A stretch of 64,000 bases of DNA from Membranipora membranacea. Its lineage: Eukaryota > Bryozoa > Gymnolaemata > Cheilostomatida > Membraniporidae. Below the pieces are notes generated by a model, which worked only from the letters and a program-made list of their open reading frames with translations, was not told the DNA's origin and did no database searches. The stretch lies in assembly GCA_914767715.1 (NCBI GenBank), contig OU612074.1:23050062-23114061 (forward strand), read 5' to 3'. The position numbers and the translations under genes are program-made. Numbering within the stretch: the stretch's first letter is position 1; each line of letters begins with the position of its first letter. Shown here in pieces: positions 13,165 through 25,968 of this stretch.

Positions 13165-16100
13165 GAATTTATTGGATGAAAGAAAGTTTTATTGCATTGG
13201 TCTAGATTTCTCACATTAACTTAGTAAGGTAGGTGCTGACAGTGTGTTTAAAAGTCTGACAGCTGATTCATTGTGAGGGTCGCTTGTGTTGTGTAAAACT
13301 CTACTAACATCCTAAGTGATGTTGCCGTTGTATGCAAGTCCTCCAAGGATATTATTTCATTGAAGACGTAGCCAGAAACACAAATTTTTTGCATTGACCA
13401 ATTGTCATTGAAGTTTTTTGGGCTATACAAAAAATGTCATTGAAATTGAAACTTAATCAATCAAAAATGTCCATATTATATTGCAAGGTTCTATGACACA
13501 TGGACCACATGACAGATGGACCACAAGACTAATGTATGTATGTACGTAGAAAATGTATTATTACCAGCCCCGTTGATCCAAGAGCGTTCATTGCATGTGA
13601 GGCAACCAGACAAGGAGGAACATTGCATTCATAATCTCAGCATTTAGTTGAAAACACGCAAGGCAAACTCATCTTGATAAACAAGAAAGTAGACAGCTAG
13701 AAAGAACTCATAGTGTGAAATGGACGGCTCACTGAGTTCATTTACTGCAAAGTAAGTAAACCATTACCAGAGAACATTATAACGGATTGATTGATTCAAA
13801 TACTCCTCACACAATCGGTCTGGCAACAGTTGAGAATCAAATTGAAATTGTCGATAATGTCCCGAATCTTGTCGTGTAAATGAATGAATTTTTTGCTCTC
13901 ACATTATGCAATCAATGTTACTCAGATATCGTATTTTGATTATGATTCCTATATTTTGTGGTGAGGGTGAGGTGGTAAAACAGATTCTATTTAGGACCTT
14001 TGTGATTATTCAATACTAGATCAGGAAAATATCACTTCATGGTATTGTCCAGTCAAACCTTTGCCCACAAGCTTTGAGGCGGAATAGTCAATCTGACCAT
14101 GGGAAGTTATGGATTATCTGAAATTGAAACTATTCAGTTTTCTGAAATAAACATTCATATCATATTGAAGCGATTCTTTGTTGAACAACAATATTTTTTG
14201 ACTCAACGGTTTTCAGTAAATTTTGAGCTTGAGAATTGTGATAGATTCAGTAGCTCATGTAGAATGAGGGCAAAAGTAAATTAAAACTGTGTTTATACTA
14301 AGCCTAATAGAAGATTATTACATCTTCTGTATCTATGTATTGAAATTTGTGCACAATATATATACCGCACCATCTTAATGGAAAATCCATTGTTACTTTT
14401 ATATATCTAAAATCCGACTTTGTAAACTGACAGTCAGTGAACTTCATGATGGCGCAGGCAAAGTTCACAGGCCGACTGATTATTGTGTGATATCGTAACA
14501 CTGTCTGGTTATAGAAGATCACTATACTTACCACACTGGATTGACATGGTATTCAATGAGTTTGTATTTAGATGACCAGGCAAGATCTCCTGTAATGAAT
14601 AGCTATTGCTGTGCAAGGTAGCATCGAAGTCTATAACGTGGGAGCCCCAGGTTCAAATCCCCACCGGGGCAAATCTTTTTCTTTTCGTCATGATGAAAAT
14701 TGAAAGCATTCCATTCGAATTGTCTGGTCACAATGTTAGTAAACACAGAAAACTCTTAGCTATGAGTATGATGACCCGACAAAATACTTATGTTCAACTC
14801 TTCTGTGTTGTACCATACCCTACGTTATATTTTGTGCAATATTTTATTATTGGCAGCAACTGCATAAATAGAATACATCAGTTAAACTATGCTAGCAGAA
14901 TTATCAGAAAACTGTGCTACTAATAAAAATGTACAACATCGCTCACTAGTTGAGCGAGATATTACTTGCTATCAATTGTCCTACATGCCTAAGTGGAGAG
15001 AACTGATATGTGAATGAGGCCATATTTTCCACAGAACCACTGACTACTGAAAATATGCTGACTGATTTATTTATTTATTTTCTCAAAGTTTATAATTATG
15101 TTGATTATGCTAAAAAAACTCAAACTTGGTGTCACAGCAAATAGTATGAGTACTGATTATTGCCATAGTCTAAACTACTCTCCTTGTGATTATTGAGAGT
15201 GAATGGCTCTCAGCTATTTCTATTTGTTAGCCAAAGATGCTCTGAGCATGAAGTTAGCTCTGAATGTTATGGTATGTGGGCTGAGGGAGGCAAAGGTAAA
15301 TCAACTATTGTAAGCCTGGTATATATTCATTACCTTTCTACAAAGGAGCTCTTGATGTTATACTAAATCATTCTCAGCCATCTCAGTTATATGATGTACA
15401 GGAACAAATTTTGGCATTTTTCTTTCTCACGCTCAGATGGTTGTTGCCTAGTAGGTGTTGGCACTAGTACAGATAGTATGAAAATGTTAGACTAAGACTA
15501 GTGGCAACACCGTTTACAGTAATAAACCTTTCAATCTAATGGAGAGAGTTGAGTTTGATAGACATAATAAAGGCTTCTCAGATACACAACAATTATATTG
15601 GTTGTATTTTCGCTTTTCAAACCAGGCTTGCATGTCATTCACTATTGTTCCACGCCTCGAATGAGTGGTCCAAATTTGATTTTGAAAATGAAAAACATCT
15701 GCCACGGCCGGGACTCGAACCCGGATCACCCGCGTCAATTGCCTTTGAAGGCATTGTGTGAAAGCCGCCACGTCGCCTATTTGGCATAATTGTTTGATTC
15801 ATCAAGCTATTTGTATTTGCGTCAAAAAATGTCAATCGGCAGAAGCGGAAGTCAGTTAATGCCCCTTGATATCTCATTTCTCATGTGTACACTGCAAGCG
15901 TTATCGTGTGAATAACCGGTTATATATTTTAAATGAGGTACTTCCTACGGGTCAAATTCTCTTCGATTTATTCTTACTGATTTACTATAGAATTTTTTAT
16001 TTCCAAAAAATGACTTCATCAGGGCAGAAGTGCCAAAGGTAGAAATTTGTTTGTTTGTTTGTTTTCAATCCCATCCAGTGGACAAGACAAATATAAAGAA

Positions 16101-16328
16101 TCACATTTCAGTAGTTAGGATCTGTCGTGTATGAGGAAATACTGTGCAGAAGTCTGAATCTCTTGGAAAAATCCCAATCGGGTGGGGGGGATTGTGAGCT
16201 GATATTTAGACTGAGTCCCCAGAACTTTCAACTTTTCCTGTTCAGTCCTATTATGTCATATTATCCTTGTAATTGAGCACAGGCCTCTCACTTGTTTCCT
16301 GGTAGATATCTTCAATATTGTGTGAATC
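13165..16328. other. Unit-A-specific block in the spacer
   Basis: Not alignable with the B spacer, which has a different 2.5-kb block at the same place (45528-48040). Contains a B-box-like tRNA relic at about 14610-14675 (CCAGGTTCAAATCCCC followed by a T-run), the repeat at 15271-15780, and GTTTGTTTGTTTGTTTTC at about 16048. Remaining parts show no recognisable gene. Confidence 0.45.
15271..15860 (-). repeat. tRNA-headed interspersed repeat, unit A (minus)
   Basis: On the minus strand a tRNA-like T-arm, CCGGGTTCGAGTCCCGG, is followed by a body of about 430 bp ending near TTGCCTCCCTCAGCCC. The same body occurs in plus orientation at 48365-48805, beginning inside the T-arm. Opposite orientation and different sites show two separate insertions. 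Confidence 0.65.
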
Positions 16329-17536
16329 ACTTAGGCCTACTTGGCAATACGTAATGATTACGTTTAACTTTGTTCATTAATTTGATTTGGCGGCTTAAAG
16401 TCTATGGTAATTGGGGCCTGACAGTTTTTTTGGGGAAACTTGTAATGTTTTATATTGGGAACTCACATTCTTTGTACTGTTTCCTGCTGTGTGGCAAGCC
16501 TGCAATTCAGGATGAGCCAGAGCAGCATACATGGATTGACCAGGAAAAGTTAAAGGTCTTTTCTCAATCCCCTTGCTGGGAACGTTTCCCTGGTTTTTCA
16601 TATCCATTGAATAGTCTACAACATAGAGAAAACATAAGCCGATGTAAAAATACTCTTTTTCTAATTGATGATATCTTTTTATCTTTTATTTACAAACAAG
16701 GTATCACCGTCACCCTTTTAAATTTAAATGAAGAATAGAGATGATACCAATTGAACAGCACCTACCGATGTCACTATGACTATGTTGAAATGCATCATCG
16801 GTTACATTTAAATTTAAGTTGTATATCCCAAGCACACCAGCTTAAATTACCAGTACTAGCTAATCTAGCCAGGACATGGCCAGGTTTATAAAAAAAAACT
16901 TTAAACGCTAAATAAACTTCCTGTCTCACGTCACAAGCACAACAAAACAAAATGACAATGGTATAGTATTATTATTATGGCAACTGACAAAGAGCGATCA
17001 GTATGAGGAAAAGCATATCATAAAATAATCAATTAGCACAACAATTTTGAGGTGAGGTTTGAATACGGCAGGATAATGTCTTTGATGCAGGTTGTTCTTT
17101 GGAACCCGTTTGACTGGAGAAAGTGCATTGACCCCTTCCACCCTACAATAAATCACTTGTCTATCAACTTCCAACATTAATCAAGAGATTATCAACAGGA
17201 GGATGCACTTATCCCTGAAGCGTCGGCAATTTTATCAGACATAGTCCTGTCTGCCCAATGCCTGCCCTCCTGCCTTCCTGGGCCTTACCCAATGGGATGT
17301 TAAATTATGCTTGACTTCACAAGCAGGGCTGGCGTATCTTTGGCTTTGAATGATCCAGGTTGCCGAGAAGAATAAATGCAACGATTTAGCCGACTCAAGA
17401 CCCTTATGTTTCAAAGTCCTTTTACTTTATGCTGTTGGAATTGATGGAAATTTAGCACAAAATGCCGAAATAAAATCGAAATAAACAGTAAAACCCTCAA
17501 CCATTCATTGATCATTTAGCCGTGATTTTGGGACTT
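16329..17536. other. Spacer A-B, shared with B-C, no gene
   Basis: Aligns with 48040-49956 apart from the B-only insertion 48302-49025. No coding frame with homology recognised; short A-, T- and AT-rich runs only. Confidence 0.5.
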
Positions 17537-17937
17537 AAGCTGCGTTTACATTAGACCTCCCTTTGGCCCAGTCTTGGGTCTGACCGACAATTTACTAAGA
17601 CGGAGGCTGAGACTGTGTAGTGCGAATGACAAAAAACGGTTGACTGAACTTGTCCGACCGGCTAGTAGACGGGTCTGGCAATTCGAGCAGTGCTCGATTT
17701 GCAGTCTCAAGACTGCCCGTCTTAACACAAATTCGTAATTTAGTGATCACAATACTGCCCTTTGTTCTATCGCTCACATTTATTTTCTGTTTACATTACT
17801 CTGAGACTGACATTGGCTAAGCCGGTGCTATGTAAACACATGCCAGTCTCAGACTCTGGCTCAGACTTGGGGTTAAAGACTGCTCAGTCTTGAGTTTGTG
17901 GCCAGCTGACGGAGATGGCCTAATGTAAATGCAGCTT
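17537..17937. mobile_element. MITE with GCTGCRTTTACATTAG terminal inverted repeats, unit A
   Basis: Left end AAGCTGCGTTTACATTAGAC; the right end is the reverse complement of AAGCTGCATTTACATTAGGC. About 400 bp, no transposase. The interior is itself partly inverted (AGTCTTGGGTCTGA near the left, CTCAGACTTGGG near the right). No clear target duplication seen. The superfamily cannot be assigned from this alone. Confidence 0.65.
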
Positions 17938-18385
17938 CACCGATGTCAATTAAATCAAATTATTAATGCAGTTTAAGGTTCTTTAAAGAATAGCTATTTG
18001 ACTTTTATAAGTTAGTTAAGTGCAGATTATACAATGATCATATTTTTCTTTTTTCCTTCTTTACAGCCCATTATTATTATCTAATAATCACATTATCAAG
18101 TTTTCATGCCCTGCAGCACTGATTACAATGACCTCGCTCTCCTCTGCTCGTATCACTCGAGTCACAGCTTAGGCTTACACATAGAAAGGCTGATGTTTTC
18201 ATTAAAGGAAATAAGAATTCAGGAAAAACAGCCCCCCTTTTCAAACCAACTACTAATGTTTTAATGTTGAACCAATAGGTTCCTGAGTCAGGGTTATACA
18301 TCAATGTGTGCATTTTTAAGCCATCACGTGTATTGAGCATGGGCGCTTTTCCTCTGTTTAATCAGCTAGGCTAAGGCTTAAAAGT

Positions 18386-18580
18386 ACGAGGTGGCCCAGT
18401 TAGTTAGATCCTTGAGCATGCAAATGGTGAAGCTTGTTGGTCCGAATTCCACTGTAGCCCATCAACTACTCGGGTTTGGTTGCCCCCAGGTGTGTTCCAA
18501 CCTGCCGGCAAAACTTAAAGCAACCTGCGCAGACAATGCACACAAATTCCGCTGCCCATGCTTCAGGATGTGACGTGTGA
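18386..18580 (+). repeat. tRNA-derived SINE, spacer A-B
   Basis: A-box-like GGTGGCCCAGTTAGTTAGAT, degenerate B-box TTGGTCCGAATTCCACTG, and the family body GGTTGCCCCCAGGTGTGTTC. Counterpart 50788-50985. Confidence 0.6.
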
Positions 18581-18599
18581 TAATGTATCTGATATCTCA

Positions 18600-21000
18600 A
18601 TCAACTTTCAGGCTGGGTCGGTTGGGATGGTTTGACACTGTAATGGGAAATGAATATATGACAATTTTCTCAGGATATGTTGTATCTAGTACGTGTTGCA
18701 TAATCAGTCAAAATTTATGTAAACTAGCTACCCAAGAGAAGAAAAAAAATTGCAGAATGAATATTTTGACATTTCACATATGCTTGAAATTGTGAAGGAT
18801 AAATCTCAAGACAGCCAACATTCACTTTCCCCCTTCAGTTTATATAGTCTCCTACATCAGCTAGCAAACAAGTTGAGGTTACCCTGACTAGCCAAATTAA
18901 ACTACAGTCAATATTAGCTTCAGGGGTAAGTTTGTCTGCGCTCTTGCCTCTAAGAATTAATAATCAAGATCAGGAGAATTGAGCTTTTCTTCTGAGCTGA
19001 CGAATATGTACAAGTATTACTTCATGTATATGATCCTTTCCCCTGAGTCGTCTTAGTCTTGATTCCTGGTACTGTGACTAGACGATAGAAATCTCATTCT
19101 ACCATTCAAGACCTCACAATTTGAATTTGTAGATTTTGCAATCGAAAGGAATAGTCGCTGTGGGAGAAAGTAGACAAACACGATTGTTTATAATTAAGAG
19201 CATCAGGCAAAGACAATAACAAGATCTGGACAATCATTAATATATGATTTCTTTTTTCAGAACACATAACAAAACAATAGTGCCATCACAGAATCAGATA
19301 TAAAAGAAAACACTATTTATTTGACACCCTAATAGATTTAAGAGATATGTCTCCTTCTCTTCATAGGGTAAAGAGTTTATTGACGTTATCAATATTGCGC
19401 AAACTCAATCAAACCATATCCTAGTTCCTAGTTGCTGTTTAATAAAAGTCAAACAAAAATCAACAAACAACAACTCCTAGCAATCAAAGATCTGTTTTAA
19501 AAATCTAGCACCTGTAACCCACCACTTTTTAGGTATCAAAGTGAGATCCAACCACAACAAAAGAGATCTCTATTAAGTAGAGTATTTTACAATAAAAATA
19601 CTTTTCAGCTGCTAGCTAATTATTATATTTCTCGGAGGGCTGGAATTTGAAGGAATGATACCTGCCAGTTAACACATCAATAAATTTGTAGAATAGAATT
19701 AGTTAGTTCCGCGTGTTGACACTCTCCAATACTCTATATTACAATCTAAAAAGTATGACTGGAGGCTTTATCACATCGTTATGTAAACATTGTAGAGAGA
19801 AAAGTTGCTTAAAAACAATAAACAATCCATCGGAAAACAATGGCGATTTATTTGTATTGATTTTAGGACTGTAAATTCAATAACGCACTGATCAGATGTA
19901 CTTATTGTCAATCGATTATTTGTAGTAAGACAATCCTTACTTTACTGCAGGCCACAAATCAGAGTGTAAGGCCTCCTCATTCCTTCTCTGTGTGCACGGA
20001 CAGCGCGATGCTGCTTTCTAACTGCAGAAAAAGCAATACTGAACAATGTCAAGCAGCTTCCAAGTTAACTATAGCATACAGAAAATATTTAATTTAGAAA
20101 TTAAAATGATAAATATCAGCAGATCAAAGGGGAATTTGAAGCGGAGAGTTTTCACGGCCCTTATTGTCAGCATGTTTAATCGACTCACCCAACCATTAGA
20201 ATAAGTTGATCACTAACTGATTTATCAACATCTAAATATTTTGTTTATGATTATAATGATGCTCATTAGTGCACAACACATTGAAGTGGATTGTTCCCTA
20301 AACGTGTTCACCTGGATGAAAATTCTGCAGTTGATTTGTTAACGAGGAAATGTCCTAGGAATTATCTCCTCTCACTCTGCATGTGGACATAACTCTTGGC
20401 TTTTCCATGTAGTTTTAAGTACACCTATCTCTTTTCACAGTAAGGCTAATATTGGTATTGGAAACAACAAAAAAAACTTTCTCATTTTTTATGGTAGACA
20501 AGGCGTCTCTAAATTTTTTGTGAACTCAAAGTTTTAGACATGCGCTGGTTCGAGACTTAGAGGAGTAAGTATTCGTTGGAGGAAAAGCCTTTTTGCACCA
20601 GCTTGATAAACTGGAATTCAGTTCTACCTTCAATTCATTGCTGAAATCCTCATTATTTTATACAAGCTCCCACCTTAGCTAGTTAAAAATTGGTGCTAGC
20701 TAACATTTAGTCAGCCTCAGATTAGCTTAACTAAAGCCTATTTTCTATCACCTTACTGGGCACAACCACTGATTGATGTATTCCCCATCTTGTGTAGCAC
20801 AAGCAAATGCAGTTTTCACACAACCTGGTTGTCTGTTGCCTCTGAACTTGATTGAGTTTGTAGCCTGCTGTCCACATTACTGCTAGACCACTTCAGCGCT
20901 CGTCCCAAGTCCTGCTTTTTTGATCTGCTGGTCCATCTAAATGTGAGGCTGCTACAGGCTGTAAATAATCTCTAAATAAAAGGCTGACAATCAACTTGTT
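18600..21000. other. Spacer A-B between SINE and M13 relic, no gene
   Basis: Aligns with 51000-52550. Unit A has two stretches missing in unit B: about 19215-19836 and 20405-20622. No coding signal seen. Confidence 0.5.
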
Positions 21001-21016
21001 TACAAAAACCTAGCAG

Positions 21017-21116
21017 TGTTATTAAACCCGTATCAAATTACGATGAGTTCTCCAACGTGTTTGGTTGTCCTGTCGGTTCTGTGATGAACCCTGAGAAGAC
21101 ATGAACTGTCTGGTAG
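21017..21116 (+). pseudogene. Orphan M13 terminal exon relic, spacer A-B
   Basis: A 100-nt stretch after an acceptor-like TAGCAG, the same length as the genuine terminal exons. It translates as VIKPVSNYDEFSNVFGCPVG followed by SVMNPEKT, then TGA where the intact genes have the Cys codon, then TVW-stop. Homology continues into the 3' flank (ACAACGTAATCAG...). No upstream M13 exon was found nearby. It is a remnant of an older gene copy, more diverged than A and B are from each other. Confidence 0.8.
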
Positions 21117-21119
21117 AAC

Positions 21120-22685
21120 TCGACACAACGTAATCAGCGACAGTAGATTTATCCTATCATAATCGCGCTAGACCGCTAGACCGCTCGACCGACAAGGAGT
21201 TACAATTTTCAGGTCATCAACAGCAGAAATATCACGTCATAGCCCCGCTCGACCGCTCGACTGACAAGGAGTTACGATTTAAAGGTCATCAACAGCAGAA
21301 GTATTATATCCATGCTTTAATCATTGGATGCAAAGACAAAACATCTGTTAGTTACTACTTAATACTAAAACCATTCTTTATCTCTTAACTTGTATCTTAC
21401 TCGCTTTTTTATACTGTTACACCGAAATAATTTCTAAGAGGTCTCTTTTTTCTTCTTTATACTCAGTAGACCATTCACAAGGTTCAGTATAATTCATTTC
21501 ATCATCAGAAATTATGGATTATAACAGCCAAAAACTCACATTTCAATATTCATCGAAATGTCTTATTTCGGTTTGAAGAAAATATATGCTCATTCCCTAT
21601 TTTGAAATAACAAATCAGGTGTTCGATTAAAAATATAAGCAATAGATCAAAATTGTGAGAGGCATGTGTCATTTTGTAGGCTGCAGGCACAGTTATACAT
21701 TTCCGAGATCCTGTTTTATGTGTTATGATATCGTTTTAAACAAATTAAATAACAGACCTCGCAGTAAATAACAGATGACTCTTTACGCCATCCTGCCATC
21801 CATCACAAAACAGGTTTCAAAAACTAACCACGCTCTCCTTTTCTCAGAACTGTGCACTTGAATCTCACAAGCTCATTTAGCACCACTGCTGCCACCCTAT
21901 CAACACGGTGCTAGAAGTGAAATATATCAGCAACGGATCGATGTCAGTGTCCAGGCTTTCTCTTTAACAACCCTCACATCATCAGTCAGTCAACAGCCTG
22001 AAGACACCCCTGTGTGTCAATGATGATCTCATCTCATCTCATCGGATCCGCAACATGTTTGTCTGTATGTAATCATTAATATCTCTTGTTAAGGTCGATG
22101 CTTTGTGAGTGGACTGTTCTGAAATTACAGCTCATAAACAACAACAACAACAACAAACCGGCAATTACTCCTTACTTTAATTTGAACTCAGCAGATAATA
22201 TCCTCAATATGTGAAACAGGAGTATGCTCTCATGAATTGTCTCACTAAATATTGTTTTTCATTGTTTTTGCCTTCTGTGCATTTTGTCACGGTCTTGTTG
22301 TGGCATGTTCAGTGTGACTTCACCGCTGCACACAGACATTCCCTAAACTAATCAATAGATTATTCCTACATTAGCTCTGCTTTTGGATATAGCAGCAGCT
22401 ATACTTGTAATCACTCACTGGTGTAATCTTTGGTGTACGGAAGTCATACATGTCACAGCATTCAAAGCATTGAGGTTTAGAGCACCTGCTCTCCACTTAT
22501 AGGTGTTCTTGTCCGGAGGAGTATTGATCAATTGTTTTGACTTCCTGATCCAGCATCCATTCTTACTGCAGCAACGCCCTGAAGACAATTATATAGACAG
22601 GGATGGTCTATTTCATCAAATATTTTTTTGTTTTCCTTGTCCTCCAGTAGCCGTAGGGATTATAAAATGGATATCAAGCAGTAGA
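21120..22685. other. Spacer A-B after M13 relic
   Basis: 21120-21300 is relic 3' flank with an imperfect tandem duplication (CGCTCGACCG..., ACAAGGAGTTAC, GGTCATCAACAGCAG repeated). About 21402-22290 is absent from unit B; it contains the unclassified repeat family (21870-22060) and an (AAC)n run at about 22138-22157. The remainder aligns with 52930-53540. Confidence 0.5.
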
Positions 22686-22689
22686 CAAG

Positions 22690-22826
22690 GTATGGTGTGC
22701 TTACGTAAGGTACTAACATATGGTACTTACGTATGGTACTAATGGTACTTACATATGGTTTTACATCTTGTACTTACATATGGTACTTACGTATGGTATG
22801 GTACTTACTTATGGTATGGTGTATTT
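22690..22826 (+). repeat. 13-bp minisatellite, unit A
   Basis: Imperfect array of about 13-bp units of the type TATGGTACTTACG. Much longer in unit B (53543-53897). Confidence 0.8.
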
Positions 22827-23689
22827 ACTTTTATTATATTAAAGAACAGATTCTTCCCCAAGTGTGCAGTTTTTGGTGGAATAGTTCTGCGACTGTGAGT
22901 GCTAGGCCGACCGGGTATGTAACAGTGAAGAATATGATGGTCATCAGCTAAGATCTTATTGGCATACCGGAGGCATACTATATCTAGATACACATTGAGT
23001 TCCTCTAATTTTCTCAGATAACTAGAGCAAAGGTGCGTTCTGACTATAAATAACATCAGACTGCTAACGGAAAAAAATAAATGACACACACATCCATTTT
23101 CTCGCTAGTTTAGAGCCAATTCGGTTGCATTTATTCTTTCCTAGTTTGTGTGCAGGATTCACAAAAGATCGCATACACAACTTGCTTTGTTGCACCTGCG
23201 CCAGCAATTCTGTTTTTGCTTGTCACTTTCCTGTGTTAATTCTCACAAACATTGAATTCATTTGGCATTTAGCCAAGTGTCTCCATAAGGCAGAGTCATT
23301 CCTATAAACCTCATGATAATTTCCCCGTCACAGGTGCAAATTGGTATTCAAGTGTAAAAGAAATGTGCACAATGGTTGAGGCTCTAAACTATACAATATC
23401 ATCGCAATATAATATGAAAATGAGTTATTACCGGCCTTTTGATTTATCCAGACGAGAAAAAAGGAGATGTATTTATCTTTATCTTACCTTTATCCATTTC
23501 AGCTTACCCTTGCGTGGTAAACACAGCTTGATGGAGAAGAAAATATATCGGAAAACCTGAAAAAATGGTGTGTGCAATGGATGAAAACTTCCAGAGCAAT
23601 GAGGGTGATCTACTAGAGTGCATTTTACAGATGTCTCAATATTTTTATTATAAATTCTGTCGATTAAAAATCGGATGTCATATCATTCG

Positions 23690-23921
23690 CCAATCCCAAG
23701 GCATGGGCGGTGAAATATTAATGCCTTAATGGCGAGGCCGCAATATCTGCGCCAATTCGCTCTCAGTCTGCAGTTTCAGTTTCTGTTTCAGGCAGGTCCG
23801 GGCACACCTGGGGGCCAACCAATCCCCAGTAGAAGATGGACTGCAGTGGGATTTGAACCCACAACTTTCAACACTTGCGTGTTGAAGTCCGGCGCTCTAA
23901 CCAACTGAGCCACCTCCTACT
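23690..23921 (-). repeat. tRNA-derived SINE, spacer A-B (minus)
   Basis: Best-preserved head of the family. On the minus strand: GTAGGAGGTGGCTCAGTTGG, then B-box GTGGGTTCAAATCCCAC, then TTGGTTGGCCCCCAGGTGTG. Counterpart 54665-54897. Confidence 0.75.
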
Positions 23922-23924
23922 GTT

Positions 23925-25428
23925 GATATTTCAGATGTAAATGTTCGTCAAGCGGATGTGAAAAAACCGAAGTCCTGTCAATGGCAAATCTGAAGCAACG
24001 ACCACGTCATAGTTATATTGTGAGGCCAACCTTTGCACTCCCAATCAGAGTCAGAACACCTGTTCTGAACCAGAGAAGCCGTATTGATTCTGACATTAAA
24101 GCCCTAATGATAATCATCATCAATCATAGTGACACCAGTGACATTCATAAATCTAGGGGTAGAAACCCTTCTAAAGATATAGTTAGATAATATTTTGATA
24201 GAGAACTTGTCATAATATTATTTTCATCTGGTCAAATCTAGATTGTCATATATGATTCAACATTTTATCAGCAGATCCGATACAGCATTTTTCCTACATA
24301 AATGCAGAAGCAGTAACAATTCCAGTTCTGTGAGAAATACTACTTCCAGTAACAAAATTAACCCATCACAACCCTTTATGACAGGAACGATCAATTCAAT
24401 CAAATTCACATTATGAGAGATCTTTCAAATTTAATCTATCATGAACTGTGCATTAACACCTTTGTGATGTTTTTTTCTTCTTAAATTTTTGGGTAGACCT
24501 ATTCTGTAAAAGTAAATCTCAACGATTGAGTATTGACAAAAATAAAGTTCGACATACATATTTAAATAGATATCAATTGTGATAAATTTTCCAGCAGATT
24601 ATGCGGAGATCAAACTACAATATTTTTTTCTATATAAATACAAAAAAAGCAACAACAAAAGATAATCTAGTTTAGTGAGATATTTTTCTCCCCATTACCA
24701 AGTTAACCCATTGAGACTGAGAGCAGATCTATTGCAACTTATAACTATCTTATCAAATTGTGCTTTCACTCAACAGCCATCCTGGTTTCAATTACTACTA
24801 GAATGCTTGGCAAAGTCAAGTAGCAAATTGGTCATAGCAGTGCAAAAAGCAGGGAAGTAATGAACATTTCTACCTGCTTAAAAAAATCTGAATGTTGAGT
24901 TAATAACGGAGGTTATACTATGAAGTACAACAGTCAAACTGGCCTGAAAGAGCTTGAGAGTTTTACAATCAAGGGATGTCAATATCCTACAACTACAAAC
25001 GTTTTGCCCTTATTGAAATCAGTAATGAGTAAGTTATAGTAAGTCGAGGTAAGTCGAACCAAATTGAGAATTGATGGTACAGTTCATGGCAAAGTTTTAA
25101 TTGCTTATTAAATGCCTGACATGGCACTATCCTGACGTATTCATTTTTGTAAATATGAATATGAATACATATCAAAAAATATATATATACATATATCAAA
25201 CAAGCCATGGAGAGAATTGTGTTCAGGCCTAAAGCGATTCGATTCTCTGGATATCTATCAAAGCGACACTTTGCATTGTCTGTTGCAGTTTCTGTTGCAT
25301 AAAATGACATCTGAGACTAGTTTATTCTTCGAGGTTTAAATTTTAAAATGCAACTCAACTACCTTATAGAACAGCTCACTAGTAGTGCCCTGTCTTGCCT
25401 AGTCATTCTTACTGACATTTAGCAATTC
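23925..25428. other. Spacer upstream of copy B, no gene
   Basis: Aligns with 54900-56580 except for a B-only piece at about 54957-55170. Open frames such as 23981-24190 occur in both units but show no recognisable domain. Confidence 0.45.
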
Positions 25429-25720
25429 AAGTAACAGCTCAGATGTCAAGAGAATACGTCAACGGAAATATAATATTATTTTCATGAGCTCTTTCGGCTA
25501 TCAACACTAACTTAAAGATGATCAGTGAGTGAATAATTTGACTGTGTCACTATGATACGACAATGCCATTCCTAAGTAACAGCTCAGACGTCAAGAAAAT
25601 ACGCCAACTGAAATATAATATTATTTTCATGAGCTCTTTCTGCTATCAACACAAACTAAAAGATGATCAGTGTTTGAATAATTTGACTGTGTCACTATGA
25701 TATGACGATGCTATTCCTAA
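25429..25720 (+). repeat. 145-bp tandem duplication upstream of copy B
   Basis: Two successive 145-bp units starting AAGTAACAGCTCAGA (25429 and 25574), each with ATATAATATTATTTTCATGA and ATTTGACTGTGTCACTATGA. Unit B has a single copy (about 56581-56738). It lies about 220 bp before the putative first exon. Confidence 0.8.
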
Positions 25721-25936
25721 GCAAAAACCTGACAATAATAAGTGACAATAAAAATCTGATCAATTACAAAAAATTGTTGCACAATAAAACCAGCTGGGTG
25801 ACAAAAGGTTAGATACTGCATGTCCTAGGCTCCATGAAAGCAGACACCAGAATCTGTATTTGGTTGGCACTTGAAGGAAAAACACAGCTTGAGGGAGGCA
25901 TACGGTCACAAGAACTTTATCAAACCAAAGTTTGCG

Positions 25937-25968
25937 ATGAGGGGTCGATTCAGTACATCCACCACAAA
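25937..25968 (+). CDS. Putative first coding exon of copy B
   Basis: The ATG at 25937 opens ten codons ([10 protein letters not shown] plus two bases) followed by a strong donor, AAA|GTAAGT. The two leftover bases join the single base that begins exon 2 to give Lys, so the frame runs straight into the membrane exon. Copy C has the same exon at 56955-56986 with MEG at the start. The same frame continues open upstream (about 30 more codons reading KQTPESVFG...) to a TGA in both copies, so an earlier exon spliced into this one is possible. A short basic cytosolic tail fits a type II M13 protein. Confidence 0.5.

Noticed and set aside
15690-15780. Functional tRNA gene (good T-arm on the minus strand)
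   Set aside because: No matching acceptor stem or standard D-arm; it heads a repeat body found elsewhere, so it is a SINE-like head.
23981-24190. 69-codon frame (MANLKQRPRHSYIV) present in both spacers
   Set aside because: Conservation equals that of surrounding non-coding spacer and no domain or splice context was found.
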